Assembly: GCF_000003195.3 (NCBI RefSeq) | Contig: NC_012874.2 | Span: 59,835,768-59,899,767, forward strand | Length of the DNA stretch: 64,000 nt | Source of the DNA: Sorghum bicolor | Taxonomy: Eukaryota > Streptophyta > Magnoliopsida > Poales > Poaceae | Reading direction: 5' to 3' | In this document: positions 35,301 through 46,298 of the stretch, piece by piece | Layout: each line of letters opens with the position of its first letter | How positions within the stretch are numbered: the stretch's first letter is position 1 | Translations under genes and position numbers: made by a program | The notes under the pieces: model-generated | The model's database searches: none | Told to the model about the DNA's origin: nothing | What the model saw: the letters and a program-made list of their open reading frames with translations, nothing else

Positions 35301-36432
35301 GAATTGCACCAATTATGCCACCTCGACGCTCTTGACAAATCTCTTGTCAGCTGCTTTTGTCTGTAAGTATTTTTCCTTTTTATTATACTTCTAACTTCTT
35401 TAATTACATGTATATAATCCTTACACACTTAGGATTTGTATGTATATATGCAGGCACCAAATGAGAGAGCTCAGAATGAGAAATGACAATAGTATTGGGT
35501 TCGTTGACCCTTATATTGTTTTCAAGGCTCCGCAGGCAGTGTGGACAGCAGATTATGAGACAGAAATCTGCACCAATCTTATGAGGTTCTTTGTAAACCA
35601 AAAAGAAAAACAAAAAATACTCTTCCCCTTCAACTTCGAGTGAGTTATATAGTTATTAAGTGCATGCATATTTTATTTTACATTATAGGACTGACCCTAT
35701 ATATGTGTGTGTAAACAGCTTTCACTGGATACTCATGGTCATTGAAATTCCCAAGAACCGATTGATAATCTTTGACTCAATGAGAAAACCACAAGAAAAT
35801 TATCAACAAATGGTAAACATTATTCAAAGGTACGTAATGTCGATCTCAGCTACAAAAATATCATAATATGACTCTGTAATTATTAGTTCACGATCCACAA
35901 TGGCTGTGTATAGGGTTTGGGAAAGATTCATTGACCGTGAACATCTCAGTGGATGTAAAGCGCCGCTTAACATAATACATCCACAAGTAAGTTCTACTAG
36001 CTAACAAACTTTCGCTAACTTTTAGCCTTCTTATTGTCGTGGTTATGAATATTTTTATATATATATACATCGTACAGTGGTGTTTAAGACAAGAAGGAGG
36101 GAACAATCTATGTGCATATTACGTGTGCAAATTCATGATGGCACAAGTCAATCAAACACCCACAGAGACGCTCAGAGTACGTTACATGTCTCTTTTCATT
36201 ATCTCCTGAATTATATTGAATAACTTAGATAACTAATACCTTTTTTATTTATTTCAAATTAAAGACGGAATGGCTGAGGGAAAAGGTCCTACAACAAGAC
36301 CGAATCAAAGCTATCCAAGAGACGATAGCAGGATTTCTCCGCGACCAAGTGATCAATCCAAACGGCGAGTTTCACTTCAACGGCAACGAAACTCTTATAC
36401 CAAACAACGATGATCATTTGTATCGTTTGTAG
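32390..36432 (+). CDS. CACTA-2 transposase_24 (Ptta/En/Spm)-Ulp1 protease fusion protein
   Basis: The coding exons are 32390-32596, 32701-34166, 34259-35362, 35454-35639, 35719-35829, 35914-35986, 36078-36176 and 36265-36432. They join in frame to 1137 residues. An acidic N-terminus has three EQQEGNAP-like repeats. The plant transposase domain follows (YVISEFEIATGRPLG, FWDDFVQYKTSEE, HHMGSGGY, ELTYALENPEHGGRTRGYG), then a coiled coil. Next is a ~110-residue Pro-rich linker of PPPPRSPTP units ending in a basic segment. The C-terminal Ulp1/C48 fold has His (FHWIL, 35723), Asp (IIFDS, 35774) and Cys (NNLCAYYVC, 36111). Such proteases remove SUMO or similar tags in the nucleus. An alternative acceptor near 35690 would add 9 or 10 residues before FHWIL. 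Confidence 0.85.
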
Positions 36433-36728
36433 ACATTGGGAGAACAAACTCTATGTATATATGTGTTACGAATTTTGTACATATAAAACTATATATATAT
36501 AAAGCTTTTTACATATCTATTTAATTTTTGATGTGGTCTATTCATTTTATTATAGGCAAAGCTTAACTATTAAGCTTAGCCTATAATTTTCATTTATATA
36601 TGCTTAATATGCGTGTAATATAAATATATTATTGTATCAGCAAAACATGTATTGAAAAACCTATTATTATATATTATATATAAACAATAAACAGAACCGA
36701 AGAAGTGAACTAAAAAAAAGAAAAAGAA

Positions 36729-36951
36729 ACCCTTTAACACCGGTTGGTAACACCAACCGGTGTTAAAGGGTCCTGCAACGTGGCAGCCCTGGCAGGACCC
36801 TTTAACACCGGTTGGTGTTACCAACCGGTGTTAAAGGGGGGGCCTTTAGCCCCGGTTGGCCGAACCGGGACTAAAGGGTGGGCCTTTAGTCCCGGAAGGG
36901 CAGCACCGGCTCGGGAACCGGGGCAACAGGCCCTTCCCGACCGGTGCTAAT
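36729..36951. repeat. Right subterminal hairpins of CACTA-2
   Basis: Two ACACCGGTTGGT hairpins, then TTTAGTCCCGG and GCACCGGCTCGG units up to the TIR. CACTA-1 lacks one of the two hairpins. Confidence 0.88.
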
Positions 36952-37200
36952 GCCCGATCATGCAGCAGTGTCAATAGCCTAGGCAGTGGAGCAGTAATGA
37001 CCCCATTCAGCATGCTCGACAATGTGCAACGCATGGTGACCACCTACTGCAAGAAGCCGTGGAATAGGTGGCGTGCTAGCTTTGCACATACATACCTGAG
37101 GAACCCATGGGTATTCTTCTCTTTATTGGCTGCTGTCATCCTACTAGCTGCTACAATCCTTCAAACTGTCTACACAATCCTCCCCTACAACAAGAGTTAG

Positions 37201-37696
37201 CAACAAGAAAGTACGTATCTATGCAACTATGTGCCTCTATCACTTAGCTGATAATTTGTCTAAGCCTAAATGATAGTTTTATTCTTTAATTTGACAAAAA
37301 AGGATGTATGTCTATTCTTATGCAGGCATCATAGTGGGACCAGGGTCTGCGCCAGGAAGGACTTCTTGATTCAGGAAGCTTTGCTGATGGATATTGTCGC
37401 CAAGTACGGTGGAAGTTTACTGTTGTGATTTGCAGTTATCAAACTTTTCATCCTTTATTTCTATTATGATGAGTGATGACGGATATTTTCGCCAAGTATG
37501 TTGGAGTACCGTAGATTGCATGAGTCAGTGAAGACTTCTCGAAACCTTGTTATGACTGGAATACTTGTGGTGGTCCTTATTTGTCTCTCAAAATTAGTAT
37601 GAGTGTGTTTGCAAATTTGCACTCTGCTAGCTGCCTGAGATGAGAATGTTTTTTTTGTATCCCATGTTGTATGAGTGTGTTTGCAAATTGGTTGAC
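37201..37696 (+). other. 3' flank of the DUF247 gene
   Basis: A 3' UTR intron is likely: donor AAAGTACGTATC near 37212 and acceptor TTATGCAG at 37325. After that only low-complexity 3' flank is seen. Confidence 0.45.
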
Positions 37697-38225
37697 TGCA
37701 TCCCATGCTCTCATGCTCACTCCAACACCAACGGCTTTCATTGACATTTTAGAATGTCTCCAATAATGACCAGAAAAATGACTTAAAAATGTAATGGAGG
37801 CCACTTTGAAGACAGTAAAAAAGCTAGTGAAGGAAAAGCCAGCCCAGAGTTTTTCAGAAAAAAAACTCATCCAAATGTATTTGTTTGAGGTGTTTTAGGA
37901 GTGCCTCCAAGATTGCTGAAGGCATTTTGTAAAATAGCCTCTACAACCTTTTCATTGATGGCATCCCATACTCCCATGCTGACTCACCAACGGCGTCAGA
38001 TGACATTTTAGAATGTCTCCAACAACAAGAAAAATGACTTAGAAATGTTATGGAGGCAGCTTTGGAGACAGTAAATAAACTAGTGAAGGAAAAACGAGCC
38101 CAGAGTTTTTTCAGAAAAAACGTGCAGCCAAATGTATTTGTTTGAGGTGTTTTAGGAATGCCTCCAAAATTGCTGAAGGCATTTTGTAAAATAGTATCTA
38201 CAAGCTATTCCATTGATGCCTGCTT
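37697..38225 (+). repeat. ~260-bp tandem duplication downstream of DUF247
   Basis: GAATGTCTCCAA occurs at 37751 and 38011 with long matching flanks: GACTTA(A/G)AAATG, GTGAAGGAAAA, TTTGTTTGAGGTGTTTTAGG, GCTGAAGGCATTTTGTAAAA. Non-coding; origin unknown. Confidence 0.85.
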
Positions 38226-38689
38226 TATACTGTTTAGGCATCTTATACAAAAGCCCAGCTTGCAAGGCCTTCCATAATACAAGCCATAGTCATTAGCATA
38301 TAATGACCTAAAATTACAATCACCATATAACTGCAGCTACTTCAAAAAATATTTAAGGAGGCAACTCCAATGATTTTCGAAGGTGGTTAGAAACTATGTC
38401 CCCCAAAATACACAACCATTTTTTGGGGCACTTAATACAGTATCATCTCTTTAAATCAATTAACTAAGGCGTGTCGGTCAAAAGGTAGGTCTCCAAAGAT
38501 GGGTGCCATTTTAAAAGGCGAACTTCTTAGATGTGGTCCGTCTCTGCAAATTGAACAACGCTAGACCGCTACCCATATGTTAAGGCCCACCTCAGCCTGG
38601 TTACCAGTCTCGACTATCTAAGTGGAGTCAAAACCCTAGCACTGTAGTTCTCTCTTCCTCACCCACCACATGTGTCAAAAAAGACCTTT

Positions 38690-39200
38690 AGAGACGAGTG
38701 TTCAGGTGCATCACAGACGTGTCCGCGGGTGTCAGCAATACGACGTCTATAATCAAAGCTTATTATAGACGTGCAAAATACGCGTATGTAATAAGTTTAT
38801 TACTACAGACATGTGTTAGCAGAACACGTCTGTGATATGGTACACACCACAAACATGTATTGTGAACACACGTACGTGATTTACCACATTTCACAGACGA
38901 GTATTTTCAACACACGTCTCTAATAAGCAATTAATAAAAATAAAAAAATATAAATTCCAATGCCAGGATCTTATATATATTATACATGACACATCAAATT
39001 ACATACAATAGTCAATTGCTAATTAGCAATTTCATATACATAAAGTAATATCAAAAGCCATTACATATTCCTCAAATATTGCAAGTAAACCTACTTGCTA
39101 CTTGAACTAAGAAGATAAGCTGCAGGCCTGTACCTCCTTGAGAGCTTGTGCTACATACTCCAGCGGAGTGTGCAAAGACAAAAAAAAATCTGAGCACAAG
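38690..39200. repeat. Worn CACTA-like subterminal array (ACAGACGTGT type)
   Basis: Direct and inverted variants of CACAGACGTGT and ACACGTCT recur about eight times at 38690-38930. No terminus or coding part is visible, so this is probably a fragment of another CACTA family. Confidence 0.45.
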
Positions 39201-39810
39201 ACACTACTATAGAAGAGTTTTTTGGACGATTGCCAAAATCGCCAATAGTCTCGGCAGTTTTGGTCCCCGGGACTAAGACCCCTTTAGTCCCGGCCCGTAA
39301 CACGGCCCGGGAGTAAAGGGCCCAGCCCAATGGCTACTGCGCAGAGCTATCAGGGTAGGGACCCTTTAGTCCCGGCTCGTATTACGGGCCGGGAATAAAT
39401 GGGTGACTTTAGTCCTGGTTGGTACCACGAGCCGGGACTAAAGCTTTAGGCCCGGTTGGTGGCTTTCCCCGAGACTAAAAGGGCCTTTTTAGTTCCCGTT
39501 TTTACTTCTAGCCGGGACTAAAGGTGCATGGGTTATATCTCTCTCCCTTCTTCCTCCTCGAGACTGAGCCCATTCAAAATTCAGTGAGCTTATATTAACT
39601 CTCTTCTTGCTTGCCATTGCTTGTTCTTGCTTGTTCTTCACCTCCGACGCCCATTAGTGATCTTCTTTGACGCCATCATCATTTCCTCAGGTCTAGGGGT
39701 AACTAACTTCATCCTCTCTTATTTTTTTGATGTTATTTTTTGTTTTTATGATTTCTCGACCATTTTAATTTCACTCAAAATCAATGGTTATAGTTTGAAT
39801 CGACATCGCC

Positions 39811-41572
39811 TGTAACACCCCAGGTGTTTGTCACTTGCTAAGTACTAGGTTTGAGCTCAAACATGACAAGTTCAATGGTAATAAAAAGGTCGAAGTCAAT
39901 CTATGAGAGTAAGCCCTAACTTGGACTTGGATGATGCATCTTTACTTACATATAGGCCTTTTTTGAAAGATATGCTTGGATGATGCTAATGGAACATTTT
40001 TCATGTGTCTCATATCCATCCCAATCCATGTTGGTCCCAGGCAAGCCCCGGAGCATTATAACTCTCCCACTACTTTTGAATGCAATTGAGAATATATATT
40101 ATATATGTATTGTTGCATTAAGTATAGGAGTTGGGTGAAACCCTTGCTGCATATATCACTCCTTGTCCAGTAAACGTACCTATAACCCTATGTAGATTCA
40201 GGATCGAATCTAAATGCTTAGTCATGCTTAGACCGGTAGAAGCCAGGTGATGTTCTGTCACCTGAGTGAGATGACACCATCTATCCCCGAAAAGGGTTGG
40301 CTACATATGCTATCATGGAAATAACCAAGTGATGAGGATGGATAATTGGAGATCGGGCGGGACGATGATAGAGAAGTAACAAGACATGGAGGTCTTGGGT
40401 GCCTATCTATCCCCGCCTGTGTCGATTAAGGACTGATCATTGACGGCCTTCTTGTCATGTTGAACGCATGCCCCACACTTAGATGGAAGGATAAGTCGTT
40501 CCGACCGCGAAGCCTAAACACTATCCGGGCCGAGAGTCGAGCCGCCATGCGCTGTGTTGGTGATGGTTGAGGAGAACGACGAGGGCGCGACGCGCAACCT
40601 TGGTATACCTTGGATACCTCGGTCGCCGGAACGGTCCTCGGGTACTGGCGGTGCCTGCCGAACCCGCGAATTGGTCCTAGATAGTGAAATATTGTGACCT
40701 GTAGCTCACTTGATCAGTGAGTGTGGTTTGTGTAGGGAATAAACTCACCAGCTAGTTAGAAATCGATTCGAATCGCCATCGCTCCTGGATAGTGAGCACT
40801 TGACTTGAGCCCCGTCATCGTAGTAATGTTTATGGAACACTTGGATGGTTATGGTATGATGATGTTGGAAATGCCACATCGAATATGGGTACTACTGTTG
40901 TATCTTAATCAAGTGATTGCTCTAGTACCGGTGCTAATATAGATGACAGGTAATGATTATTAACTTGAGCTAAATACCTAAAAAGTTACTTACCTGTAAC
41001 CTAAGCTTTTTATGCAAAGAGTATTGTCAAGCTAGCTCCACCAATAATGCCTTGCATACTCCTTGGTGTCATCTTATTTCTAGTTTATGACGGGTAAGTC
41101 TAGCTGAGTACCTTCTCGTACTCAGGGTTTATTTCCACTTGTTGCAGGTTGTGATATATCATGGCTACTGCAAGAGTTGGATGACTCCTACCATATTAGA
41201 GGAGTAAGATCATGGGCATGATCCTTCTTAGTTACCTCATCTATGTTGCTTTTGTTGGAGTTGACCTAGATACTAGCATGTATTTGAAATGAGGGCAATA
41301 TTTGTTTCAAATTACTTTGCTTTCGCTACTTTTCAACTCAAGTTGTAGTAACTCTATTGAACTCCGATGTATGTCAAACTATTTGTGAAATGCATGTAAC
41401 ATGTGACTTGTTATGTTGAATCACTACGATCTTGGCTTGTAAGATGGTTGGTTTGAAATCTCTCGTGATTTCACGGACTACCGGGTTTATGAGAGTTCGA
41501 TTACGTTAAAGCAACAGTTTTGGCGGGAGTTTTTCGTAGTTGATCTCTTGTAAATTGGGCGGTTCTGTTACA
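39811..41572 (+). mobile_element. Solo LTR (1.76 kb) inside CACTA-3
   Basis: It begins TGTAACACCCC and ends CTGTTACA. The flanking pentamers TCGCC and TCACC are a near-perfect TSD. There is no internal domain. The ends suggest a Ty3/gypsy-type LTR; the lineage is uncertain. Direct leader copies GACGCCCATT(A/G)GTGATCTTC lie on both sides (39649 and 41578). Confidence 0.75.
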
Positions 41573-42161
41573 TCACCGACGCCCATTGGTGATCTTCTTC
41601 GACTCTGCCATCGACTCTTCGTGTTTAGAGGTAACTAGCTTCAACCTTCCATGTCATTTTCATGTTGTTTTTGTCCTTGTGATTTCTCTGCCACTTTGAG
41701 CTAAAATTTACTTGTTAGTTTGAATTTATTGCTTAAATTAGTATTCATAGCTTAAATTAGTAACCATATATATAGTATTTCATGGTTTAGCTATACATTA
41801 AAGAATTATAGTGTCTTTTTTAATCTTTCTTCTATATATAATTGATATCATAAAAGGAATTTAATTAATAGGATACATTAAATCGACTTGTTAGCTAGAC
41901 TTGTTAGTTTTAGCATATATAAAAATTTTGAGCATAGAGTTCATCAAATTGACTTAATATTTTTTTTATTGCTAGATAGTATCCATTATATTTTTTATGG
42001 TTAAAACAAGACAAGTATAGAATTTTATTATTAGTGTCTTCTTAATTACTTTTCTTTAGAAAATATTGTGTTTATAATAGTTTGCCACAATGAATATAGA
42101 GAATAGACAAAAATTAAAATAAAATCATACATAGTTTAACGAAATGAGTATGGATATAGTG

Positions 42162-42640
42162 ATGGCAACCGTGACCGGTCCTCAGTCTCTCATCACCGAG
42201 ATCCAAAGCGTCTGCGGCTGGATCTTCCTCTCATTACTTGCGGCAAGTGTAAGTAGAAGATTGTGAAGGAGTACCGAGTGAAAAAAGAGGTAATCAATAA
42301 GGGTCGTATATTCTACAAGTGTCTGGACCGTGAGATGGGTTATTATTTCCCTACATTCGATTAATATGGTTAATTTGTACCGGTTTTGCTTGATGATGCT
42401 ATTTAAATTCCTTATTCTTTGTTCTAATTGCTGTGGGAGGGCACCGACGGATATAAAGGTTGGTACTAGGAGGAAGAGTACGTTCAGCACGTACGTAATT
42501 CTGTTGCACAGGAGGTTGCCACTGAAGGTGATGAGGCAGTGAGCCAGTGGAAGAAGCCCATCGATGTTGATCCAGCGGATGTGCAGCTGTCTGTTTTAGT
42601 TGGGATAGGACGAGAACTAATTATGTTGCTTGCTTAAGTG
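42162..42640 (+). pseudogene. Broken GRF zinc-finger gene of CACTA-3
   Basis: It starts ATGGCAACCGTGACCGG as in CACTA-2 but is shifted within 40 bases. The CGKC motif reads on into a stop (TGTAAGTAG). The second exon (about 42434-42640) still resembles WEGTDGYKGWY but has lost the Cys and gained a stop after WY. Confidence 0.8.
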
Positions 42641-42780
42641 CATTTTAGTTCTACTTTTTATTGCTAGTTGCGGTTGTCTTTGTTGTAGTCAGGCTTGTTT
42701 GAATTAATCAATCATGTGATGTCGTGCGTGTTGTGCAATAACATGAGGAACTAAGTGCATGGTTGTAATATTTAATACAG

Positions 42781-43171
42781 ATGTCGTCACACAATTGGAT
42801 GTATAATGTCGATCGCGGCTCCAAAGAGTTCATTGTTGGCGTGCACTATTTCTTAGGTGTGGCTGAGGCAAACAAGCAGGATGGTTTCATGTGTTGCCCA
42901 TGCGCCGTCTACAAGAATTTGAAGGAATATTCATGCTCAAAGACTCTTCATACACACTTGTTCAAGTCGGGTTTCATACCCAACTATACTTGTTGGACGA
43001 AGCACGGAGAAAGGGGGTTGTAACGGATGATGGTGAAGAAGATGAAGAATTGGACTATGCCAATATTATTGCTCAATATGGTGCCTTTCATGATGATGCG
43101 ATGGGGGAGATCATGAAGAAGATGCGGCAACGACAGAAGACGTGGCAGCTGATGCTGATGCTCTTGGTGAT
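42781..43171 (+). pseudogene. Transposase N-terminal domain of CACTA-3, truncated
   Basis: It encodes SSHNWMYNVDRGSKEFIVGV, then CCPCAVYKNLKEYS, HLFKSGFIPNY and KHGE. It matches the CACTA-2 transposase-associated domain, with one Cys replaced by Tyr. A stop at 43021 and an LTR insertion at 43172 end it in the acidic region. Confidence 0.85.
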
Positions 43172-46100
43172 TGTTGACACTTCTAACACCACTTAAGCTA
43201 AGTTGTCATCTCTAGCATGGCGCCAGAAGTGTGGTAAGAAAACTGTCCACTAATAAAATAAATATAGGATCCACAAGCGTACAAATTAAATACCATTGTA
43301 GCACTTCACCGGGAAGTATTCCAGGTATCGTTATTTATATTTAGCTCAAGGGAAAAAACTAAGGACTTAAACAATGAGATCAACTTACAAAACATGACTA
43401 CTTATGAGTGATTGGGTTGCATAGTCACATACTTGGTAGGAGGGTAAACCATAGATATATGATATATAAAATATAGAAGCCCGGCGGGGAATATAGAGAC
43501 TAGATTTAGACTACTCAGCTTAATATTAGCAGACGTCCGATTAGTTCAAGAGATAGAAAATCCTATGTAGTTCTAATTTATCAAGTCATTCATCTACTCT
43601 AATGCTACACTACCATATATAGCACAAAAGACTCTTCATTTATGTATAAGGAACATTGCTATAAAAAGCCAAGACAGAGCTGGACTTCCTACGCAACTGC
43701 GGTTCTACCGGTCCTACCAACGGGGGATGGAATATAAAGGACTCAACAGAACTGTCACTTCCGTGATTGTTGGGCATTCTTAACGTCATTACCAAAAGTA
43801 GACTTAGTTTTCTAATTCTGATAACGGCGCCAAAAATGCGGAACCTATCCCTCATGCCACTTAAGCCAAGTTGTCATCCCCAGCATGACATGAGAGATGC
43901 GGTATTGAAATATGCAATTGCTCTTCTGAATGAATAATAAATTAGATCTGCAAGTGCACAGATTAATACCGATGTAGCATTTTAACCGGGAAGTATTCCA
44001 GGTATCGTTATTTATATTTTTACCACTGGGAAGGGATTGCTAATCATCAATGTTGATTATGGAATGGAATATGGAATTGAGTATCGATCATTGCATGTGT
44101 AATAGAGAGCATTTATCTATCTCTTTCATACAGGGATAAATGTCACATAAAATATAGATAAAGTATGAATGGTGACAAAGATAATTAATCTGATCAACAT
44201 AACTAGCCACATATAATAACGATAAGCACCTCAACAGATATTCTAGCAAGTCATTAGCATGGAATTAGGATGAACTACAAGAATATTTCCTAAGTTATTC
44301 TTAACTATAAAGTCTAGCATATCATAGTTAGTGCAATTATACTTGGCAATCATTGCAAGACAGGACTACGCCCATGCATAGTGATATTATCAAGGAAGAT
44401 GAGAAACATAGCAATCGCTCCCCTTAATAATGTTGCTCTGCCTGCCCTATACACGAGAGGGGGACTATATAAGAATCAATAGAGCTGTCACCACCACGAA
44501 CTACCCCGCGATTCGGCATATAGGGTACAATCGCAGATAAATACGGTATAGGCACCACGCCTACACAATACTTATCATTTACCCACTGTACACATGGATA
44601 AACGCTATACGATCCTAAACATGTATATAATTCCAATCTAACTAAGCCAAGCATATAACTATGATAAACTAAGAACGATATAATTGCAAATATAAACAAG
44701 TAGAGCAAAGTCATAATCAATATATTGAAGTAGAACAAAGTCATATTCATAATATTGAAGAACAATGATGAGCAAATGAAGAATAGTAGAGGAATTACCA
44801 AGAATCCTCTTGACAGATCCGGAAACCAATCGAAGATTGACTCCTTATAGTTCTAATCCTATGTAGCTATGCTAAACTAGAGATCTAGTTGATGTGGTGG
44901 CTCTAGGGCTTGATCAGGGACTTCTTCTCCCGAGATGGATGAATGAATTAGGGCTTCTCAGGTCCTCTCCTCCAGGGGCCAGGGGGTCTGCTTATATAGT
45001 CCCTCCAAATGAATATGGACCGTCGGATCAAACCGACCTTAATCGCACAATTTTCCTTAATCCCTTAGGTCGGTGGAGCATGATCCGCGAGGCAGAGCCT
45101 GATTGGCTCTCAGGCCAGGGCGGGCGCCCTGACCTCGGGTCCGCTCGGCCTCCCGCTCGTTCCCGTGGCTTCTAGACTCTTCTAGATGTTGGATAATTGC
45201 GGTGCATGTTAATATCTCTATGTAAACCCGACATGTGGGCCTTTCCTCCATAATTCCTGATAACCCCCTGCAGAAATAGACAAACACCAAAACTCATGGA
45301 ATTCTGTTAAAACCCTAAGTCTGGGTGTCGTTTGCATTTGGGTCCTTTTCTTTGTTTATTTGTTGATTATATTTGATACTTAAGGACCGTCAACAGTGAT
45401 CACCCACGCTACCTGGCCAATAGGGTGTAATTGCAGATAAATGACATCTAAGCACCATGCTTACATGACATCTATCACATAACTCTCCCGCGAAGAAAGC
45501 TAAGCGCTTTGCAAACATATACATAAACTCATTATCAATCATAACCATATCAAATGTAGATCTAGAATAAACTAAGAACATAATAAACAGAGATATAATG
45601 ATATTAGAATAAACTCAAAAGATATATAAAAGATAATACCAATCTCTGATGATGAAGATCTAGAAATTCTGAGCATAGGCGCCCGACTCTTCCTCTATCT
45701 AATCTAACCTATGTAGAAGATGAAGATTAGGAGTAGCTAATCTATCTCTAATCCCTGGCTCTAATGGCTCCCTCTAATTCTCAGATGAGAATAAAAATAT
45801 AATTTTGTTTTTCTCTCTCAATTCTGAGCTCTCCTTCAGAGGGTAGGCTTGTATTTATAGCCCCCTAGGAAGCACCACAGCCCTTGGATCAAACCGACTT
45901 AAACGTGCGCTTAAGATTGATCCTCAGAGTCGGTGGAGGCAGAATCCGCGAGGTTGGCCCTGATTGGCCAGACCTCCCGGGCGGCCGCCCCACCCTACCA
46001 TGGGCGCCCACCCCTGCCCTATGGCAGGTGGGCCCTAGGTTTCAGGGCATGCCTTCCTGAGTCTTTCAGAGTCTTCTGGAGTTGACGCTCGGACTTCTCT

Positions 46101-46283
46101 CTATGTAAATTCGACATGTGGACCTCCTTTTATTATTATTCCGATAACCCTTGCAGAAATAGACATTCACCAAAACTCGTGGAAATTGTCAACAAAAACC
46201 CTAAGTCTATGGTGATGTTTAGTTTTTATCCCCTTTCTTCTCCTTAGCTGACATATAATTTTGATGGTTAACAACCGTCAACA
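43172..46283 (-). mobile_element. Gypsy-type LTR (minus strand), probably the 3' LTR of a deleted element
   Basis: Read on the minus strand it starts TGTTGACGGTTGTT at 46283 and ends TGTCAACA at 43172. Without the nested solo LTR it is about 1.48 kb. The minus-strand sequence just upstream is AAGCTTGGGGGAGTT, a typical polypurine tract, so 46284 onward is internal sequence. GTGAT precedes it at 43167-43171; no right-hand partner was found. Confidence 0.75.
43768..45395 (-). mobile_element. Nested solo LTR with GTGAT duplication
   Basis: Minus strand: TGTTGACGGTCCTTAAG at 45395 to AATGCCCAACA at 43768. GTGAT flanks it on both sides (43763-43767 and 45396-45400). It is the same family as the LTR at 61903-63554, in the opposite orientation. 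No internal region, so it is a solo LTR. Confidence 0.88.
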
Positions 46284-46298
46284 AACTCCCCCAAGCTT
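46284..46298 (-). promoter_or_regulatory. Polypurine tract of the minus-strand gypsy element
   Basis: Minus-strand AAGCTTGGGGGAGTT abuts the LTR start. It is preceded by GAGCAAAAGGT, as in Tat/Athila-type elements. Confidence 0.75.

Larger units (their letters stand above)
24181..36970 (+). mobile_element. CACTA-2: complete 12.8-kb En/Spm-type transposon
   Basis: Left end CACTACTACAGAATGAGGCA; right end, read from its border, CACTGCTGCATGATCGGGCA. They match at 16 of the first 22 positions. The 3-bp TSD is perfect. The order is: left subterminal hairpins, GRF zinc-finger gene, TNP2-type transposase, 679-bp tandem repeats, internal hairpin block with TATA box, AT-rich intron, transposase_24/Ulp1 gene, right hairpins. 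All genes run in one direction. The Ulp1 gene is intact and the sequence almost equals CACTA-1, so the insertion looks young. The only coding lesion I see is the frame change at 26228-26233. Confidence 0.95.
21537..37200 (+). pseudogene. DUF247 membrane-anchored protein gene, interrupted in exon 2 by CACTA-2
   Basis: Exon 1 is 21537-22733; exon 2 is 23715-24180 and continues at 36974-37200 after the transposon. Joined without the transposon and one TCA, the frame is open for 629 residues. The N-terminal ~200 residues are a Glu/Gln-rich tract with internal repeats, unusual for the family. The DUF247 domain starts near residue 243 (SIYCVPDRIKR) and includes PKLVSMGPLHYG, MVMDGCFLLES, DIVVMENQLPLL and FKSSKTQFINDISF. 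The last ~30 residues hold the family's single C-terminal transmembrane helix (FFSLLAAVILLAATILQTVY). DUF247 proteins are plant-specific; members at the grass S and Z loci are linked to self-incompatibility, but nothing here shows that role. As it stands, translation would read from exon 2 into the transposon and end at 24296 without the membrane anchor. Confidence 0.9.
39202..43171 (+). mobile_element. CACTA-3: degenerate 5' part of a CACTA element
   Basis: It starts CACTACTATAGAAGAG, then has GGGACTAAAG-type hairpins (39265-39530), a leader, a broken GRF zinc-finger gene and the transposase-associated domain. It breaks at 43171, where an LTR is inserted. No clear TSD is seen at the left. 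The right part is not found in the window. Confidence 0.85.

Noticed and set aside
44424..44801. 125-codon minus-strand frame with hydrophobic N-terminus (and plus-strand 62562-62978 equivalent)
   Set aside because: Both lie at the same place in the two related LTRs; LTRs of this type do not encode proteins there.
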